A stretch of DNA of 64,000 nucleotides, taken from NCBI RefSeq assembly GCF_048569485.1, contig NC_134357.1, positions 114,402,244-114,466,243 on the forward strand, read 5' to 3'. The notes beneath the pieces were generated by a model, which saw nothing but the letters and a program-made list of their open reading frames with translations, was not told the origin of the DNA and searched no databases. A program made the position numbers and the translations under genes. This document shows, one piece after another, positions 11,435 through 22,939 of the stretch. Source of the DNA: Anomaloglossus baeobatrachus (taxonomy: Eukaryota > Chordata > Amphibia > Anura > Aromobatidae). The first letter of the stretch is position 1, and every line of letters starts with the position of its first letter.

Positions 11435-11535
11435 CCCAATTGTCTGGGTCTCTCAATTAGGAGCGACAAAGAAGAAGGGAATTTTGTTTACTTACCGTAA
11501 ATTCCTTTTCTTCTAGCTCCAATTGGGAGACCCAG
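11435..11535 (+). repeat. Internal complementary region, DIRS copy A
   Basis: The first part (about 11437-11470) is the reverse complement of the element's left end. The second part (about 11470-11520) is the reverse complement of its right end. They meet at the AAAGAA core, complementary to the TTCTTT found at both outer boundaries. In DIRS elements this segment is thought to template rebuilding of the ends into a circle. It also carries a polypyrimidine tract ending TTCTTCTAG at 11516. Confidence 0.85.
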
Positions 11536-11679
11536 CACCCGCCCTGTTTTCTTAGGGATTTTGTTTTTTCGGGTGCACATGTTGTTCATGTTGAAGAGTT
11601 CAGTTCTCCGATGTTGTTCCTCGGATTGAATTTGTCTTTAAAACAGTTATTGGCTTTCCTCCTTCTTGCTTTTGCACTA

Positions 11680-11861
11680 AAACTGAGGAGCCCGTGATCC
11701 CACGGGGGGGTGTATAGCCAGAAGGGGAGGGGCCTTACACTTTTTAGTGTAATACTTTGTGTGGCCTCCGGAGGCAGTAGCTATACACCCAATTGTCTGG
11801 GTCTCCCAATTGGAGCTAGAAGAAAAGGAATTTACGGTAAGTAAACAAAATTCCCTTCTTT
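11680..11861 (+). repeat. Right inverted terminal repeat and extension, DIRS copy A
   Basis: Positions 11680-11813 are the reverse complement of the left terminal repeat. About 45 further bases, unique to the right end, contain the donor-like motif ACGGTAAGTA at 11834-11843 and finish TTCCCTTCTTT. Confidence 0.85.
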
Positions 11862-13780
11862 ATCGTCACTTAATGACCAGGGATGTACCAGTATGTCCTA
11901 GCAATCGTGGGGGCACAAGGGGCTGTGCATCTGCGATCGCGGCAGGGGACTTGGCTTACCGGACAGCCGAGCCTCGGGTCTCGAAGCGAGGGAGGGTGCT
12001 GGCTGTGTAACCCAACCGATCAATACTGATCGTGGCACTTAGGAGATTGGGAGAGGGATCGTGCTCCCTCTCCCCTCCAATCGGGAACCCCGCGATGTAA
12101 TCATGACGACCTCTGGGTCACCTGACTAAGAAAAGCCTGTGTGATCATGCCTACAGCATGATTACACAGGCTTTCTCAGTGCAGCTCTGACAGCTGCGAT
12201 GTTGTGCAGTGATCGAGCACTGCAGAACATTGCAGCTGCGATCAGAGTACTGTAATGTAATGTCCCATAAAGGGACTAAGTGAAAAAATAAAAAAAAAGT
12301 TAAAAAAAAAATGTAAAACTATTTTAAAAAATCTGAAAAAAAACAAAACTATTTATTGGAATATTTAATTTGTGTAAAAATAAAATAAAATTACACATAT
12401 TTGGTATTGCAACGTCCATAACAACCAGAGCTATAAAACGGTCACACCAGTTAACCCTTTCAGTAAACACCATAAAAAAAAAATAGCAAAAACTGTCTTT
12501 TCAACATACAGCTGACAAAAAAAGTAGAATAAAACGCGATCAGAAATTGACATATAAATAAAAATTGTACTGCTGAAAACGTCATCTTGTCAGTCACAAA
12601 ACAAGCTGCACACAGCTCCATCGGCCAAAATAAAAAAAACTATAGCTTTCAGAATACAACAATGCAAAAAAAATGTTTTTCTATAAAATAGCTTTTATGG
12701 TGTAAAAGTGGTAAAACGTTAAAAAATACTATATAACTGTGGTATCACTGTATTCGTACTTATCATTTGTACTGATCACTTTTATAGCATCCTGAGTTGC
12801 TCGGGTTTTTTTGGGTTTTGTTTTTTTTTTTTACTCTGCCTAAGGCCTCTTTCACATGTTCGTGAAAACCATGCACGTTTTGCACGGACATGTAAAAGGT
12901 GCGTATTGCCCTCCTTGTGCTGTGATTTTGGAACGTGTGTTCTCCGTGTGCTATCCGTGATAACATACAGAGAACAGGAACTTTCTGCTCTTCTGTCCCT
13001 GGCGTTGCTATCCGTGGTGCTGATCTATGGTCTCCTTCCCTGCCAACTCCCCACTGCTGCTGCTTCCAGTCCTCTGTACCGTGCATATGCGATGAGCATA
13101 ATGAGCGGGGGTTGGAAGCAAGTGACAGCGGCGGCAGAGACAGCAGTGCTGGAGAAGGTGAGTATAGAAACTAATTTTATTTCACAGACACGTGTGTTTT
13201 CTCTAGTACGTGTCACACTGATGTCACACGGATCACATCTATGCAGTCAGTGTGATAAACGTGCTGCCGGAGAAAAACGGACATGTCTACGTGTAGAGCA
13301 CACGGACAAACGTATACTCCACTCGGTCCATGGCAAAACACGCATGTGTGCGCAAACCCATTGATTTTAATCAGTCTACGTGTGCCCGTGTCTCCGGTAC
13401 TTGTGAAAACGGATGTAACACGTACCGGAGACACGGATGTGTGAAGGAGGGCTAACAAAAAGTGGAATAGAAAGCGATCAAAAGTCATTATGTGGACAAA
13501 ATTGGTACCAATAAAAACTCCAACTTATCCCACAAAAACCAGCCCTGACATTACTTTGTCAGCAGAAAAATAAAAAAACTGTAGCCTTCAAAATTCAGTG
13601 ATACAAAAAACTTTATTTTGTAAAAAAGCATTTTTTAGTGTGATAGTAGCTAAATCTAAAAAACTATATATAAATCTGATATCACTGTAATTGTACTGAC
13701 TGAGGAATAAAACCGCCTAAACACTTATACTGCAAGGTGAACAGCGTAAAAAAAATAAATAAATAAAGCCAATTCTTCAT
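11862..13780. repeat. AT-rich dispersed repeat block hosting DIRS A and a MITE
   Basis: No gene is seen. The flanks of DIRS copy A, GGTATGTCCTA on the left and CAGTATGTCCTA on the right, look like parts of one older repeat. AT-rich sequence with runs of A and phrases such as TATCACTGTA follows. Similar wording recurs on both sides of the MITE at 12844-13452 (compare 12531-12780 with 13470-13700), so either the repeat has an internal duplication or two copies lie side by side. The family is not identified. Confidence 0.5.
12844..13452. mobile_element. MITE with TAA target duplication
   Basis: TAA flanks both sides (12841-12843 and 13453-13455). The termini are inverted repeats, GGCCTCTTTCACATGTTCGTG against the complement of CACGGATGTGTGAAGGAGGGC. 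The interior is rich in ACACGGA- and CGTGT-type phrases and is partly self-complementary. No coding sequence is seen. The 3-bp TWA target fits PIF/Harbinger-type MITEs. Confidence 0.7.
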
Positions 13781-14446
13781 CTGCTGTTGCTTTGTGCAAT
13801 CTGCCTCTAAAAGATCGCAGGATGGCGCAGTTCCAATTTATCCTGCGCTCTACGCTGAGCACTTGCACCAGGATTATGTGTAAGGCTGCAAGGCCAAAAT
13901 CAGGAATAGCTGCAGCGTGTTTTTACTGCGTCCAAGTCGTTGCGTTGTACAAGCACAATGGATGGATTTATAGAAATCTGCCCACTGTGCTTCTTTTCTC
14001 CGCACCATAAACTGACATGCGGTGCGGCTTTCCTAGATGTAGAATGTCAATTTATGCTGCGGAGACACAAGTGTCCTCAGCTGGGAAAACACAGCGAAAG
14101 TCTACAGCACCCCAAACCTTGATCGTAGGCACGGGCAGCTGCGGTATTGTGCAGAGAACACTTGCGTCTCCACAAGGGAAGACAGGGTGCATCCAGGATG
14201 CAGTATGTGTAGATTGTGGGCACATACCCAGAATCTCTGAAAAACATAATTCAGGCAAAATTCCCAACATAAAATTTACTGTAATGAGGCGGAGGATTTT
14301 CCGGCGGTGTCCATATTTTTATGTCTCTTTTTAGGCGTGCACAAAAGTGCGGTCATCAACAGTTTTGTTCACCTTTGAAAAGACTGACACCACTGAGCAA
14401 AGGCCAAACGGAGTCCTGAGTAACTTTGTTGCCTCATTAGTGAATG
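13781..14446. other. No gene seen; probable old repeat
   Basis: Short ORFs on both strands show no domain or codon signal. Phrases such as TAAGGCTGC and GGGCACATACCC suggest a decayed MITE-like repeat, but I could not find matching ends. Confidence 0.35.
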
Positions 14447-14450
14447 GATC

Positions 14451-15441
14451 TGTAGCGCCTCACGGGGCAGGTGGTTAACCTACTCGTTGCCGGGCCGTTT
14501 CAGGTCAGGTCAGGCGATGTCATGGGTGGCCTTGCCTGGTTCCGTTGCCCCAAGGCTAATAGTAAATGGTGGGAGAAGCGGGGTATTTGGGAAAGTTTGT
14601 CGTGACGCCACCTGAATTAATGCGGCCAGGGATTAGCCGCCGCCGCAGGGTTCCTTTCTGGGGCTGGTGGTAGTGCAGCTCAGGTGTTATCACTCCCCAC
14701 AGGCGAAGCGGGCCCCAGGAGGATGGTGAGGGTTAAAGTGGTGCAATGGGGTGCAGGGCTGGGACGCTGACAGTACCTGGATGACACAAGTTGGTAGTTT
14801 CCTCTTTACCTTTACTGGTCAGGTGTTATAGTCCAGGTTTACGGTGGTTCGGTCAGCCCAGAAGCAGAGTGTTGGAGGCCTTCCTTAATGCGCTCTTGGT
14901 ATGAGCCACTGCGGCCTGGAGCAGCACAGCATACCCTTCTCTCTCTTTACTTGAAGATGACTGTCCCCTGTGATGTACAACGTGAACCGGTTATTGGACC
15001 CACTTGTATTACTGCGATCCCGGGTTCTTTATTGCTGCTGTGTCTTGGAACTACGGTGGGCCAGGAATGTAGAATCTCTTGCTCTCTGGGTTTTGCTACT
15101 GGGCCATTAGCACCCAGTAGCCGAGGACCCCGGTGTCCTGTCCTAGCGCTCGGTCCTGGAAAGCTCACACAGAAGCTCTCAAACAGCGACCGCTCTTTCT
15201 CCTCGCCAATACTGTTCTGCCTCACTTCCTGCCTGTTCACTCTAACCCTTCCCTCAGGTCAGCATGTACAGAGAGACTTCCTTCAAAACAGGTTATGAGC
15301 TCCCCCTGCTGTCCTGGAGTAGGAGATGTTGCATGTAATGTTCCTGACAAGGAGAGGTCCCCACGCTGCCTCCAAGCATAGCATTAATCCCGGTGAGGGG
15401 AACAACGCCACTGAGGCTCCCGTGACCACTGGGGTGCCACA
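14451..15441. mobile_element. Solo LTR, TGTAGCGCC...GGTGCCACA family
   Basis: The 991-bp unit begins TGTAGCGCCTCACGGGGCAG and ends GGGGTGCCACA. A perfect 4-bp duplication, GATC, lies on each side (14447-14450 and 15442-15445). No internal retroelement sequence follows, so it is a solo LTR fossil. It shares the start and end type and the phrase GTGACGCCACC with the units at 31154-32332 and 35753-36839. The parent element (Gypsy or retrovirus-like) is not identified. Confidence 0.75.
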
Positions 15442-15904
15442 GATCCACCGCAGGTTTCACCTGAATCACGTATTTCGGAGATGTAGATGGAAACCCTGAT
15501 GTAAGACCTCAGCACAGAGCACAAGATAAAAGTGAGCTGATCCAAAATATTCTGTACCAAAATCGCCACCAAATAGCATTCAACTAAACTCACAAAAATA
15601 CAAGTCCCCACTCAGGTCTGTCATTGGTTAACGGAAATATAGGGGGTTTCCACCTTACTGGTAGCACAAAAGCTCTCGAAAAATGCTATGGCTCCCCCCA
15701 CTTCTCCCCCTGTGCCAAATACCTCAATTTTTGCATGTTTTTCATAGCAGTAATGCATGTCTATATTCCCATATTCCTTGTTCCACATGTCTTAGCACTG
15801 CAGAGTGCAGCTGTCTCCTTTTTGTTATAATACATTTATTACAAAGCATAGCTTACACTAAAGTAGTCTAAAACACACATTATGTGATACACTTTAATAC
15901 AACA

Positions 15905-16201
15905 CCTAGTATGAGTGGGGTTATCCTGACGACCTCCTACAGATACAAGTCACTTCCACTGCCGTGTTTGTAGCACCAGAACTGATAGACCTTGTGATGA
16001 GCTGACTTATTGACGGCCAGGACGTCCACCTTTTGGCTTTTGAATGGACAGATGGACTTCATTTTGTATTCTTACAAATGTCATGGCACTACTCTGATGC
16101 AGTTTGGCAATTTTCTGGGATGAGAGGCTGCTATCGATGAGCTGGGTGATGCTGTTTCTCTTTTCTTGTGAATTCTTCCTCATGGCTGCTCCTCGATTCA
16201 A
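15905..16201 (-). pseudogene. Tc1/mariner-type transposase N-terminal fragment
   Basis: Minus-strand translation from an ATG at 16201 gives a helix-turn-helix-like segment (about residues 15-45: ITQLIDSSLSSQKIAKLH) followed by QKPKGGRPGRQ, the GRPR-like hinge of Tc1 transposases. Further left the similarity continues in another frame (SSGATNTAVEVT), so there is at least one frameshift. The catalytic domain is missing. It differs from the other two Tc1 types in the window. This is an old DNA-transposon remnant without visible terminal repeats. Confidence 0.6.
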
Positions 16202-16504
16202 ACCACTGAACTTTCACTTGGAAATCATCCTGATAACACACTGAGATAATAGAGAATGTGAGAACAACTTGTAATTTGTAGCATACAGGAAAAAAAAAGA
16301 TTTTTCCACCACAGGAGCAAAACAGTAACAATTCAGTGACATAAGAAGAATCTGCATAACTAATCATATGCTAAAAAGTTACAAGTCAAATTTCTGTATG
16401 AGATAGGCAAGATGATTATCTATAAAATGAAGGTTGTCTCACATAGAAAGCTGTAGTGAATTGTGAGATATGGAGTCTGTAAAGTTCAAAACATTGTTAC
16501 TCTT

Positions 16505-17005
16505 TTATTCATCAGCGTATAGGGGGTTATGTGGGCGCTCTTGCTGTGTATAGGGAGCTATGTGGGGCTCATACTCTATATAGGGTGCTATGTGGGGGCT
16601 CATACTGTATTTAGGGGGCTAATGGGGGGCTCATACTGTATATAGGGGCTATGTGGTTGTTCATGCGGTATATAGGAGCCTATGTGGGGGCTCATACTGC
16701 ATATACAGGCTATGTGGGGCCTCATACTGTATATAGGGGCTCATGCTGTATATAAGGTCTTTGTGAGGGCTCATACTATATATAAGAGGCTATGTGGGGG
16801 CAATGTGTGAAGAGGGAAGGGCACCACCTAATGGGATCTCCAGGTATACAATATATCTCTTCTCTTTGCACAATAGACTATGTGGGGGCTCATGCTGTAT
16901 ATAGATGGGTATGTGGAGGCTCAGGCTGTATATAGGGGAGCTGTGTGTGGGCTCATACTATATATAGGGGATGCTGTGTATGGGTTCATTCGGTATATAG
17001 GGTGA
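16505..17005. repeat. Minisatellite, about 35-bp unit
   Basis: About a dozen degenerate units carry the core CTATGTGGGGGCTCATACTG plus TATATAGGG. A short non-repeat interruption lies near 16795-16870. No coding function is seen. Confidence 0.85.
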
Positions 17006-17022
17006 TGTCAGCATACTTAATC

Positions 17023-17090
17023 CTGCTCAATATTAAATTATACAATTAATATGAATATAAAACAAAAAATAATATATTAATATTGAGCAG
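17023..17090. repeat. AT-rich inverted repeat
   Basis: Perfect 14-bp arms, CTGCTCAATATTAA (17023-17036) and its complement (17077-17090), surround a 40-bp AT-rich loop. Confidence 0.75.
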
Positions 17091-17535
17091 AATTGATTTT
17101 AGTGTATTGGTTCTTCCCTCCACAACAGTCACAGTCTTTCATGTGGCCACTCGGGAAAATTCATTTTCCACCCCTCCTGTATTATGTATATCACTATGTC
17201 ATGTGTAGCGCTGTACATAAGGGTTAAAAATGTGCACACTGCTGTCATTTTACATCAGCAGATGTGCACCAGGGCACTTATGTATTAATCATTTGACCAG
17301 TTGCATGAACTATCAAAAGTTGATCATGTCACATATCACATGATACATCAAGTGCTGGGGGGGCACGCCCAGCGTCAGGCTGGAGAACCCTGGGCCTAGC
17401 AGAGAAAATCATTCTTGGGGCCCACTATGCAGCTACATAGAAATAAGTATAAGACCACTAATTGGGTGGCAAAACATGCTAATATCAGATTATATTACAA
17501 GGTAATACACTTCTTAACCGCTTTACCGCTGGAGT

Positions 17536-17772
17536 GGGAATTCTCATCTAAGGTCCCTGACCTTACTCTTATACTCTACTTCTGGCATCTTCACCCTGTA
17601 GTGCTAACAAGCTTGCTGGTCTCTGGCAGTTTGTGATCTGCCGGCTGCTCCAGTGTTTTATGGAGCCATTGTTCACACCTCAATACAAGTCTACGATAGC
17701 CTTGTTCTGGCTCTCATAGACTTGTAAGTAGGTTATGACTTCTGGACACTCACAAGTTGCACTCACAAGATG
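17536..17772. repeat. Dispersed repeat, related to 52945-53175
   Basis: The order of phrases (AAGGTCCCTGACC, CTTCACC, TGGTCTC, CAGTTTGTGA, CCAGTGTTTTATGGA, CTTGTTCTGGCTCTCA) matches the segment right of 52945. The two are diverged copies of one unnamed dispersed repeat. The LTR retroelement at 17777 inserted into this copy. Confidence 0.6.
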
Positions 17773-17875
17773 GCACTGTCAAGGGAGGAATTTGCGTTGA
17801 AGACTGCTAATGGAGTCCTCATTTGGGATATCCAGAGACGATGCCATATTAGCTGTGTATCGGTGCCAATATATA

Positions 17876-19527
17876 CAGTTAGGTCCAGAAATATTTGGAC
17901 AGTGACACAATTTTCGCGAGTTGGGCTCTGCATGCCACCACATTCGATTTGAAATGAAACCTCTACAACAGAATTCAAGTGCAGATTGTAACGTTTAATT
18001 TGAAGGTTTGAATAAAAATATCTGATAGAAATTGTAGGAATTGTACACATTTCTTTACAAACACTCCACATTTTAGGAGGTCAAAAGTAATTGGACAAAT
18101 AAACCAAACCCCAAAAAAAAAATTTTACTTTCAATATTTTGTTGCGAATCCTTTGGAGGCAATCACTGCCTTAAGTCTGGAACCCATGGACATCACCAAA
18201 CGCTGGGTTTCCTCCTTCTTAATGCTTTGCCAGGCCTTTACAGCCGCAGCCTTCAGGTCTTGCTTATTTGTGGGTCTTTCCGTCTTAAGTCTGGATTTGA
18301 GCAAGTGAAATGCATGCTCAATTGGGTTAAGATCTGGTGATTGACTTGGCCATTGCAGAATGTTCCACTTTTTTGCACTCATGAACTCCTGGGTAGCTTT
18401 GGCTGTATGCTTGGGGTCATTGTCCATCTGTACTATGAAGCGCCGTCCGATCAACTTTGCGGCATTTGGCTGAATCTGGGCTGAAAGTATATCCCGGTAC
18501 ACTTCAGAATTCATCCGGCTACTCTTGTCTGCTGTTATGTCATCAATAAACACAAGTGACCCAGTGCCATTGAAAGCCATGCATGCCCATGCCATCACGT
18601 TGCCTCCACCATGTTTTACAGAGGATGTGGTGTGCCTTGGATCATGTGCCGTTCCGTTTCTTCTCCAAACTTTTTTCTTCCCATCATTCTGGTACAGGTT
18701 GATCTTTGTCTCATCTGTCCATAGAATACTTTTCCAGAACTGAGCTGGCTTCATGAGGTGTTTTTCAGCAAATTTAACTCTGGCCTGTCTATTTTTGGAA
18801 TTGATGAATGGTTTGCATCTAGATGTGAACCCTTTGTATTTACTTTCATGAAGTCTTCTCTTTACTGTTGACTTAGAGACAGATACACCTACTTCACTGA
18901 GAGTGTTCTGGACTTCAGTTGATGTTGTGAACGGGTTCTTCTTCACCAAAGAAAGTATGCGGCGATCATCCACCACTGTTGTCATCCGTGGACGCCCAGG
19001 CCTTTTTGAGTTCCCAAGCTCACCAGTCAATTCCTTTTTTCTCAGAATATACCCGACTGTTGATTTTGCTACTCCAAGCATGTCTGCTATCTCTCTGATG
19101 GATTTTTTCTTTTTTTTCAGCCTCAGGATGTTCTGCTTCACCTCAATTGAGAGTTCCTTAGACCGCATGTTGTCTGGTCACAGCAACAGCTTCCAAATGC
19201 AAAACCACACACCTGTAATCAACCCCAGACCTTTTAACTACTTCATTGATTACAGGTTAATGAGGGAGACGCCTTCAGAGTTAATTGCAGCCCTTAGAGT
19301 CCCTTGTCCAATTACTTTTGGTCCCTTGAAAAAGAGGAGGCTATGCATTACAGAGCTATGATTCCTAAACCCTTTCTCCGATTTGGATGTGAAAACTCTC
19401 ATATTGCAGCTGGGAGTGTGCACTTTCAGCCCATATTATATATATAATTGTATTTCTGAACATGTTTTTGTAAACAGCTAAAATAACAAAACTTGTGTCA
19501 CTGTCCAAATATTTCTGGACCTAACTG
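17876..19527 (-). mobile_element. Tc1/mariner transposon, intact copy
   Basis: This 1652-bp element is flanked by TA (17874-17875 and 19528-19529). Its ends are perfect inverted repeats of about 35 bp starting CAGTTAGGTCCAGAAATATT. A second inner pair, CAAAAGTAATTGGACAA (about 18082-18098 and 19304-19320), gives the IR/DR arrangement of many vertebrate Tc1 elements. It encodes one complete transposase. The copy at 29134-30786 is nearly identical and in the opposite orientation. Confidence 0.95.
18131..19168 (-). CDS. Tc1-type DD34E transposase, full length
   Basis: The enzyme cuts the element out at its inverted repeats and inserts it at TA sites. The 345 residues match the usual 340-350 of the family. 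A paired-type helix-turn-helix region spans about residues 10-110, with the AT-hook-like GRPR hinge at 58-61. The catalytic residues are D152 (WTDETKI), D249 (VQMDNDPKHT) and E284 (SPDLNPIEH), with 34 residues between the last two. A lysine-rich stretch at 18-22 may contribute to nuclear import. The C-terminus GFATKY is typical. The frame is intact, with the start at the only plausible ATG. The gene lies inside a retroelement LTR, so its own promoter is probably in the 5' flank between inverted repeat and ATG. Activity is inferred, not shown. Confidence 0.95.
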   Translation of the reverse strand: MRSKELSIEVKQNILRLKKKKKSIREIADMLGVAKSTVGYILRKKELTGELGNSKRPGRPRMTTVVDDRRILSLVKKNPFTTSTEVQNTLSEVGVSVSKSTVKRRLHESKYKGFTSRCKPFINSKNRQARVKFAEKHLMKPAQFWKSILWTDETKINLYQNDGKKKVWRRNGTAHDPRHTTSSVKHGGGNVMAWACMAFNGTGSLVFIDDITADKSSRMNSEVYRDILSAQIQPNAAKLIGRRFIVQMDNDPKHTAKATQEFMSAKKWNILQWPSQSPDLNPIEHAFHLLKSRLKTERPTNKQDLKAAAVKAWQSIKKEETQRLVMSMGSRLKAVIASKGFATKY

Positions 19528-20928
19528 TATATATCAATGTATATAAGACAAAGAACACAGACATGCTCTCTTTTCAGCCAGCGTCACCAACTGACTCATG
19601 TATTCTATTGTTCCAGCATTAAACACATAATTTCAGCCTGAAAGATATTTACAAAAACTTTTCCATTTGCTCACACATACTGATAAAGAATAATTAGGGG
19701 GGAGTGCATATGGGCAGCATTGGGAGAATGCATGAGATCATACATCATCCCAAATAATACACTTTGAAGGCAGTAAGCGACGATGAGTTTCTGTAGAAAT
19801 AATACATGGGAGTATGGGATCACCCGCCTCATCCCACAAATACTACATTCCTTCTCCTGTGAATTTTACTGATAAGGCTACCAGTTAACTTAATGAATAT
19901 CTCCTTTGTTCATTTATACTTTGGCTAACTTTTTCCAATATACAGCTTAGAATTATACTATGGGTCCATGCGATGGCTACATAGACAGACAGATAATTTT
20001 GCATCTAAATCTACATTTTGATTATATACATACACAGATATTCTTATTACGTTTAAACAAACATACTACAGCTCAGGTGACCTCCACAGTCCCCCCTTAA
20101 TAAAATATCTGTGAATATTATTAACCTTAAATTTAAAAATTTTCCCCATTTATATATATTTTATTATTTGGGACTTATTTATATCCATATTTGTATATGT
20201 GGGCTTTCTATGGGATTGTTGGTTAATTTAACACTATAGGCTTTAGCTCCCCCCCTTAAGTACTTATTTTTATTTATTAAACATAACTCTATGATTTATA
20301 GGGGCTATTAGAATTGGCGTTATTACTCTCATTAGGGCACATTATCCTGATTAAGAAAAATTGAATCTAAACCTTATTTAAAATTAGCACATAATTAAAA
20401 AAACAAAAAAACAAAGGGACATTTGGAAATTGGAAATTGTCAATGGTTCTTCTTTACGGATATGAAACAAAAAGAAGGATGCTTAGTCAGTGCTAGTCCA
20501 CTTAGGGCAACTTTGTGAACCTGGATAATCTGCTCTTGATAAAAAAAAACAACAAAACATGATGAGGCTTCATGTGAACAGTTTGTGGCACAGACTTGGA
20601 AAAACCTTCTGGGATAATGGGTTGAATAGCGGCCGCTTTCTGCTTCGGTTGTGTCGGGTCCATTGGTTTCTGAGATGTGACGTCAACTCGCGTGTCACTG
20701 CCAGTGCTCAGCAGACTAGGCCGGGGAGACATCAGCCTGATGGGATAGGCTCTTCCAAAACTTTTCCTGAGATGAGAGAATCCATAGCTAGCATTTTATA
20801 TTAAGGAAAATCACTGAATATATTCATATGAGTTAGTAGGACACAAAAACATTTGTAAATGGTTAATTACATTAACCAAACCACATTTTTGGGTCTATGA
20901 AATGGCTGAATTAAGTATTTTAGGTTAC

Positions 20929-21297
20929 TCAATTTGTACCCTCAACAGTCCCCCCTTGACTTACTTCTGCCATTTCCAAATACTGAGGGTACCATGTTCC
21001 CTTAGGAAAAGAGGAAGAAAGATCTGTTGGGAAATTCTGCCTGACTGAACGTTGAGGCATGGGTGGAGAGAGGAATTTGATTTCTTCACCGGTTTGAGAC
21101 CAAGGACCCCTAGACGAGTCCTCACCCTTTGTAGTTGGACTTTCCGATGTCTCAAGGTTCTCTAAGTCCTCTCTTCTAACTGTTTCGGCAATGATGGTTT
21201 GGGACTGTACAGGTTTTTTGTAAAGGATAAATATGAGCAGGACGCTCAGTGCAGCTCCGGTGGATCGACCCTTCTGCAATGCGGGGCGTGAATCCAT
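20929..21297 (-). other. ORF with hydrophobic leader, possible envelope remnant
   Basis: The 122-residue ORF has a basic N-terminus and a hydrophobic run (AALSVLLIFIL at about residues 15-25), then a polar, proline-rich tail. Its place just upstream of the 3' LTR is where an envelope leader would sit. No surface or transmembrane domain is recognisable. Envelope origin is only inferred. It is treated as a fossil. Confidence 0.35.
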
Positions 21298-22939
21298 GTT
21301 GTCTTGCCATTGAGCTTTATCGAAATTTCCGTGTCCTTTTAGGATTAATCAGTCTCCTGACCGAAAACCATATACTACTAACTCTGATTTAGGATCACTT
21401 GCATTATGTGGATTTTCAGCAGTGACGTCGTTTTCTGCACTGGAAAGCCTCTGACCAGACCTGGAGAAAAATCTACACAACAGGCACAGACTTGCATACA
21501 ACGTGCTCATGATATACATCTATAATCAGTTTGCAGTCTCTAAGAATGGGTAGAGCAGATGCAGAGTGTTTCTACGGACTCTTTACAGTTTTTCCTCATT
21601 GTTTTAAAAACGTGCTTCACAAGACCGGGTGAGTTTGCCTACCTGGGTACTGAACCCTGGCGTCACCAAAGCGCACACTGATATCCAACTTTCACAGATG
21701 TTAGTCCATGTTACTTGGGCCATCATTAAGAAGAGATCTCATGGCAGAGAAAGCTTACCGCCCTTCATCCACAGACCTTCCTCAGTCAGCCGTCTCCCTG
21801 CGTCTCGCACTCCACTCCTTATTGGTTCACTTGATCCTGTAGGGATTTAAGAACACAAGGAGTGACAGACGTCACTGACGTGACAAATGTCACCGAGGCA
21901 TAGTCTCTATGCATGGTAAAGGACTCCTCAACTCTAGGCCCGTTCACTGCTTCTTGGTCAGCTGCACCTGTACGGGGATCTCCATCCGATTCCATCTATA
22001 AAAACATAAACTAAAAGAAATATAGATTAGATCATTCCTATAACAGATATATATTCCTATATTCATAATAATCCAATAAACATGACATAACTGTTGCAAA
22101 AGAAAGGCCAGCTTTAAAGCCTGCTTTAAAGCCTATCCAATATATCTGCTGCTGGAAAAATGCAATAGATATCTACTTCCTCCCTTTTTATATACTACTT
22201 TGGCAAAATATATAGATCCATAAGAGTAAACAATATGATTAACCAACAAATAAATATAACTTATACTCTACTGGGAAATTTTGAAACCTTTCAACAGGGT
22301 TCATAGATATTCTGTATCTACAAAAGAAAAGGAAAATAATTAATATTGGCATTTTGTATGCAAAAATAATAGAAAACAAAAATATAACCATAAAAACAAA
22401 AAAAAACTAATTTGTATATTCTAAGAAATATACTTTTCCCTGCAAAATTAATTTAATTATTTAAATAGCAGCAGAATACTATTGATAATCTCCTATAAAA
22501 TTTTGGACTCTAAGGATTAAACAAAATCCACTCCACCAGCCGGAAAAAGCACTTGTTAGTACATAAGACAGAAACAGCTTTGTAAATCTGCTGAAACTAT
22601 CTTTTTTTTCTTTTACAACTTGTGATAACCAGCAGTGTACTGTATACCCTCCCACACATCCCTGCAAGAGTGCGAGAGCATCATTAAAATAGATGGCTTG
22701 GACTGGAAATCACTGTAACAAAAACAAGCAGTCCGGGGCTCCCCCCTGTGTCATTAGGGAAGGTTGGGGCAGACTCCTGGGTGCAGCCAGACTGTGGGCA
22801 GTATCTTGGGAAATCTGCTGGGACTGATTTAAAGGGATACTGTGATACTCTGGGGAAAAATCACACCAGGCTTCAGGTAGATCATTACTGGATCTACAGG
22901 GAACACCTTTATTATAGATTTATGTGCTGCATGTTTTGG

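Larger units (their letters stand above)
5797..11861 (+). mobile_element. DIRS-type tyrosine-recombinase retrotransposon, copy A
   Basis: This is a full-length structure of about 6.07 kb, bounded on both sides by TTCTTT. It has inverted terminal repeats (about 5809-5943 and 11680-11813), a gag-like first ORF region, an RT-RNase H-methyltransferase-like region, a tyrosine recombinase region, and an internal complementary region near 11435-11530 that matches both outer ends. That architecture defines DIRS elements, which integrate through a circular intermediate without target duplications. The copy is broken, with roughly five breaks in its coding regions. It lies upstream of COX5B in the same orientation and sits inside an older dispersed repeat. 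Confidence 0.93.
17777..20088 (-). repeat. 3' LTR of the minus-strand retroelement (left), carrying Tc1
   Basis: LTR sequence occupies 17777-17875 and 19528-20088. The Tc1 element at 17876-19527 splits it, with TA duplicated on both sides. Order of events: the LTR element came first, the Tc1 insertion second, because the right LTR lacks it. Confidence 0.9.

Noticed and set aside
16505-17005. Regular repeats that could be mistaken for a CRISPR array
   Set aside because: The units are adjacent and degenerate without spacers, in vertebrate DNA; this is a minisatellite.
17415-17636. 73-codon + ORF near 17.5 kb
   Set aside because: It lies in a dispersed repeat whose sister copy at 52945 does not keep the frame.
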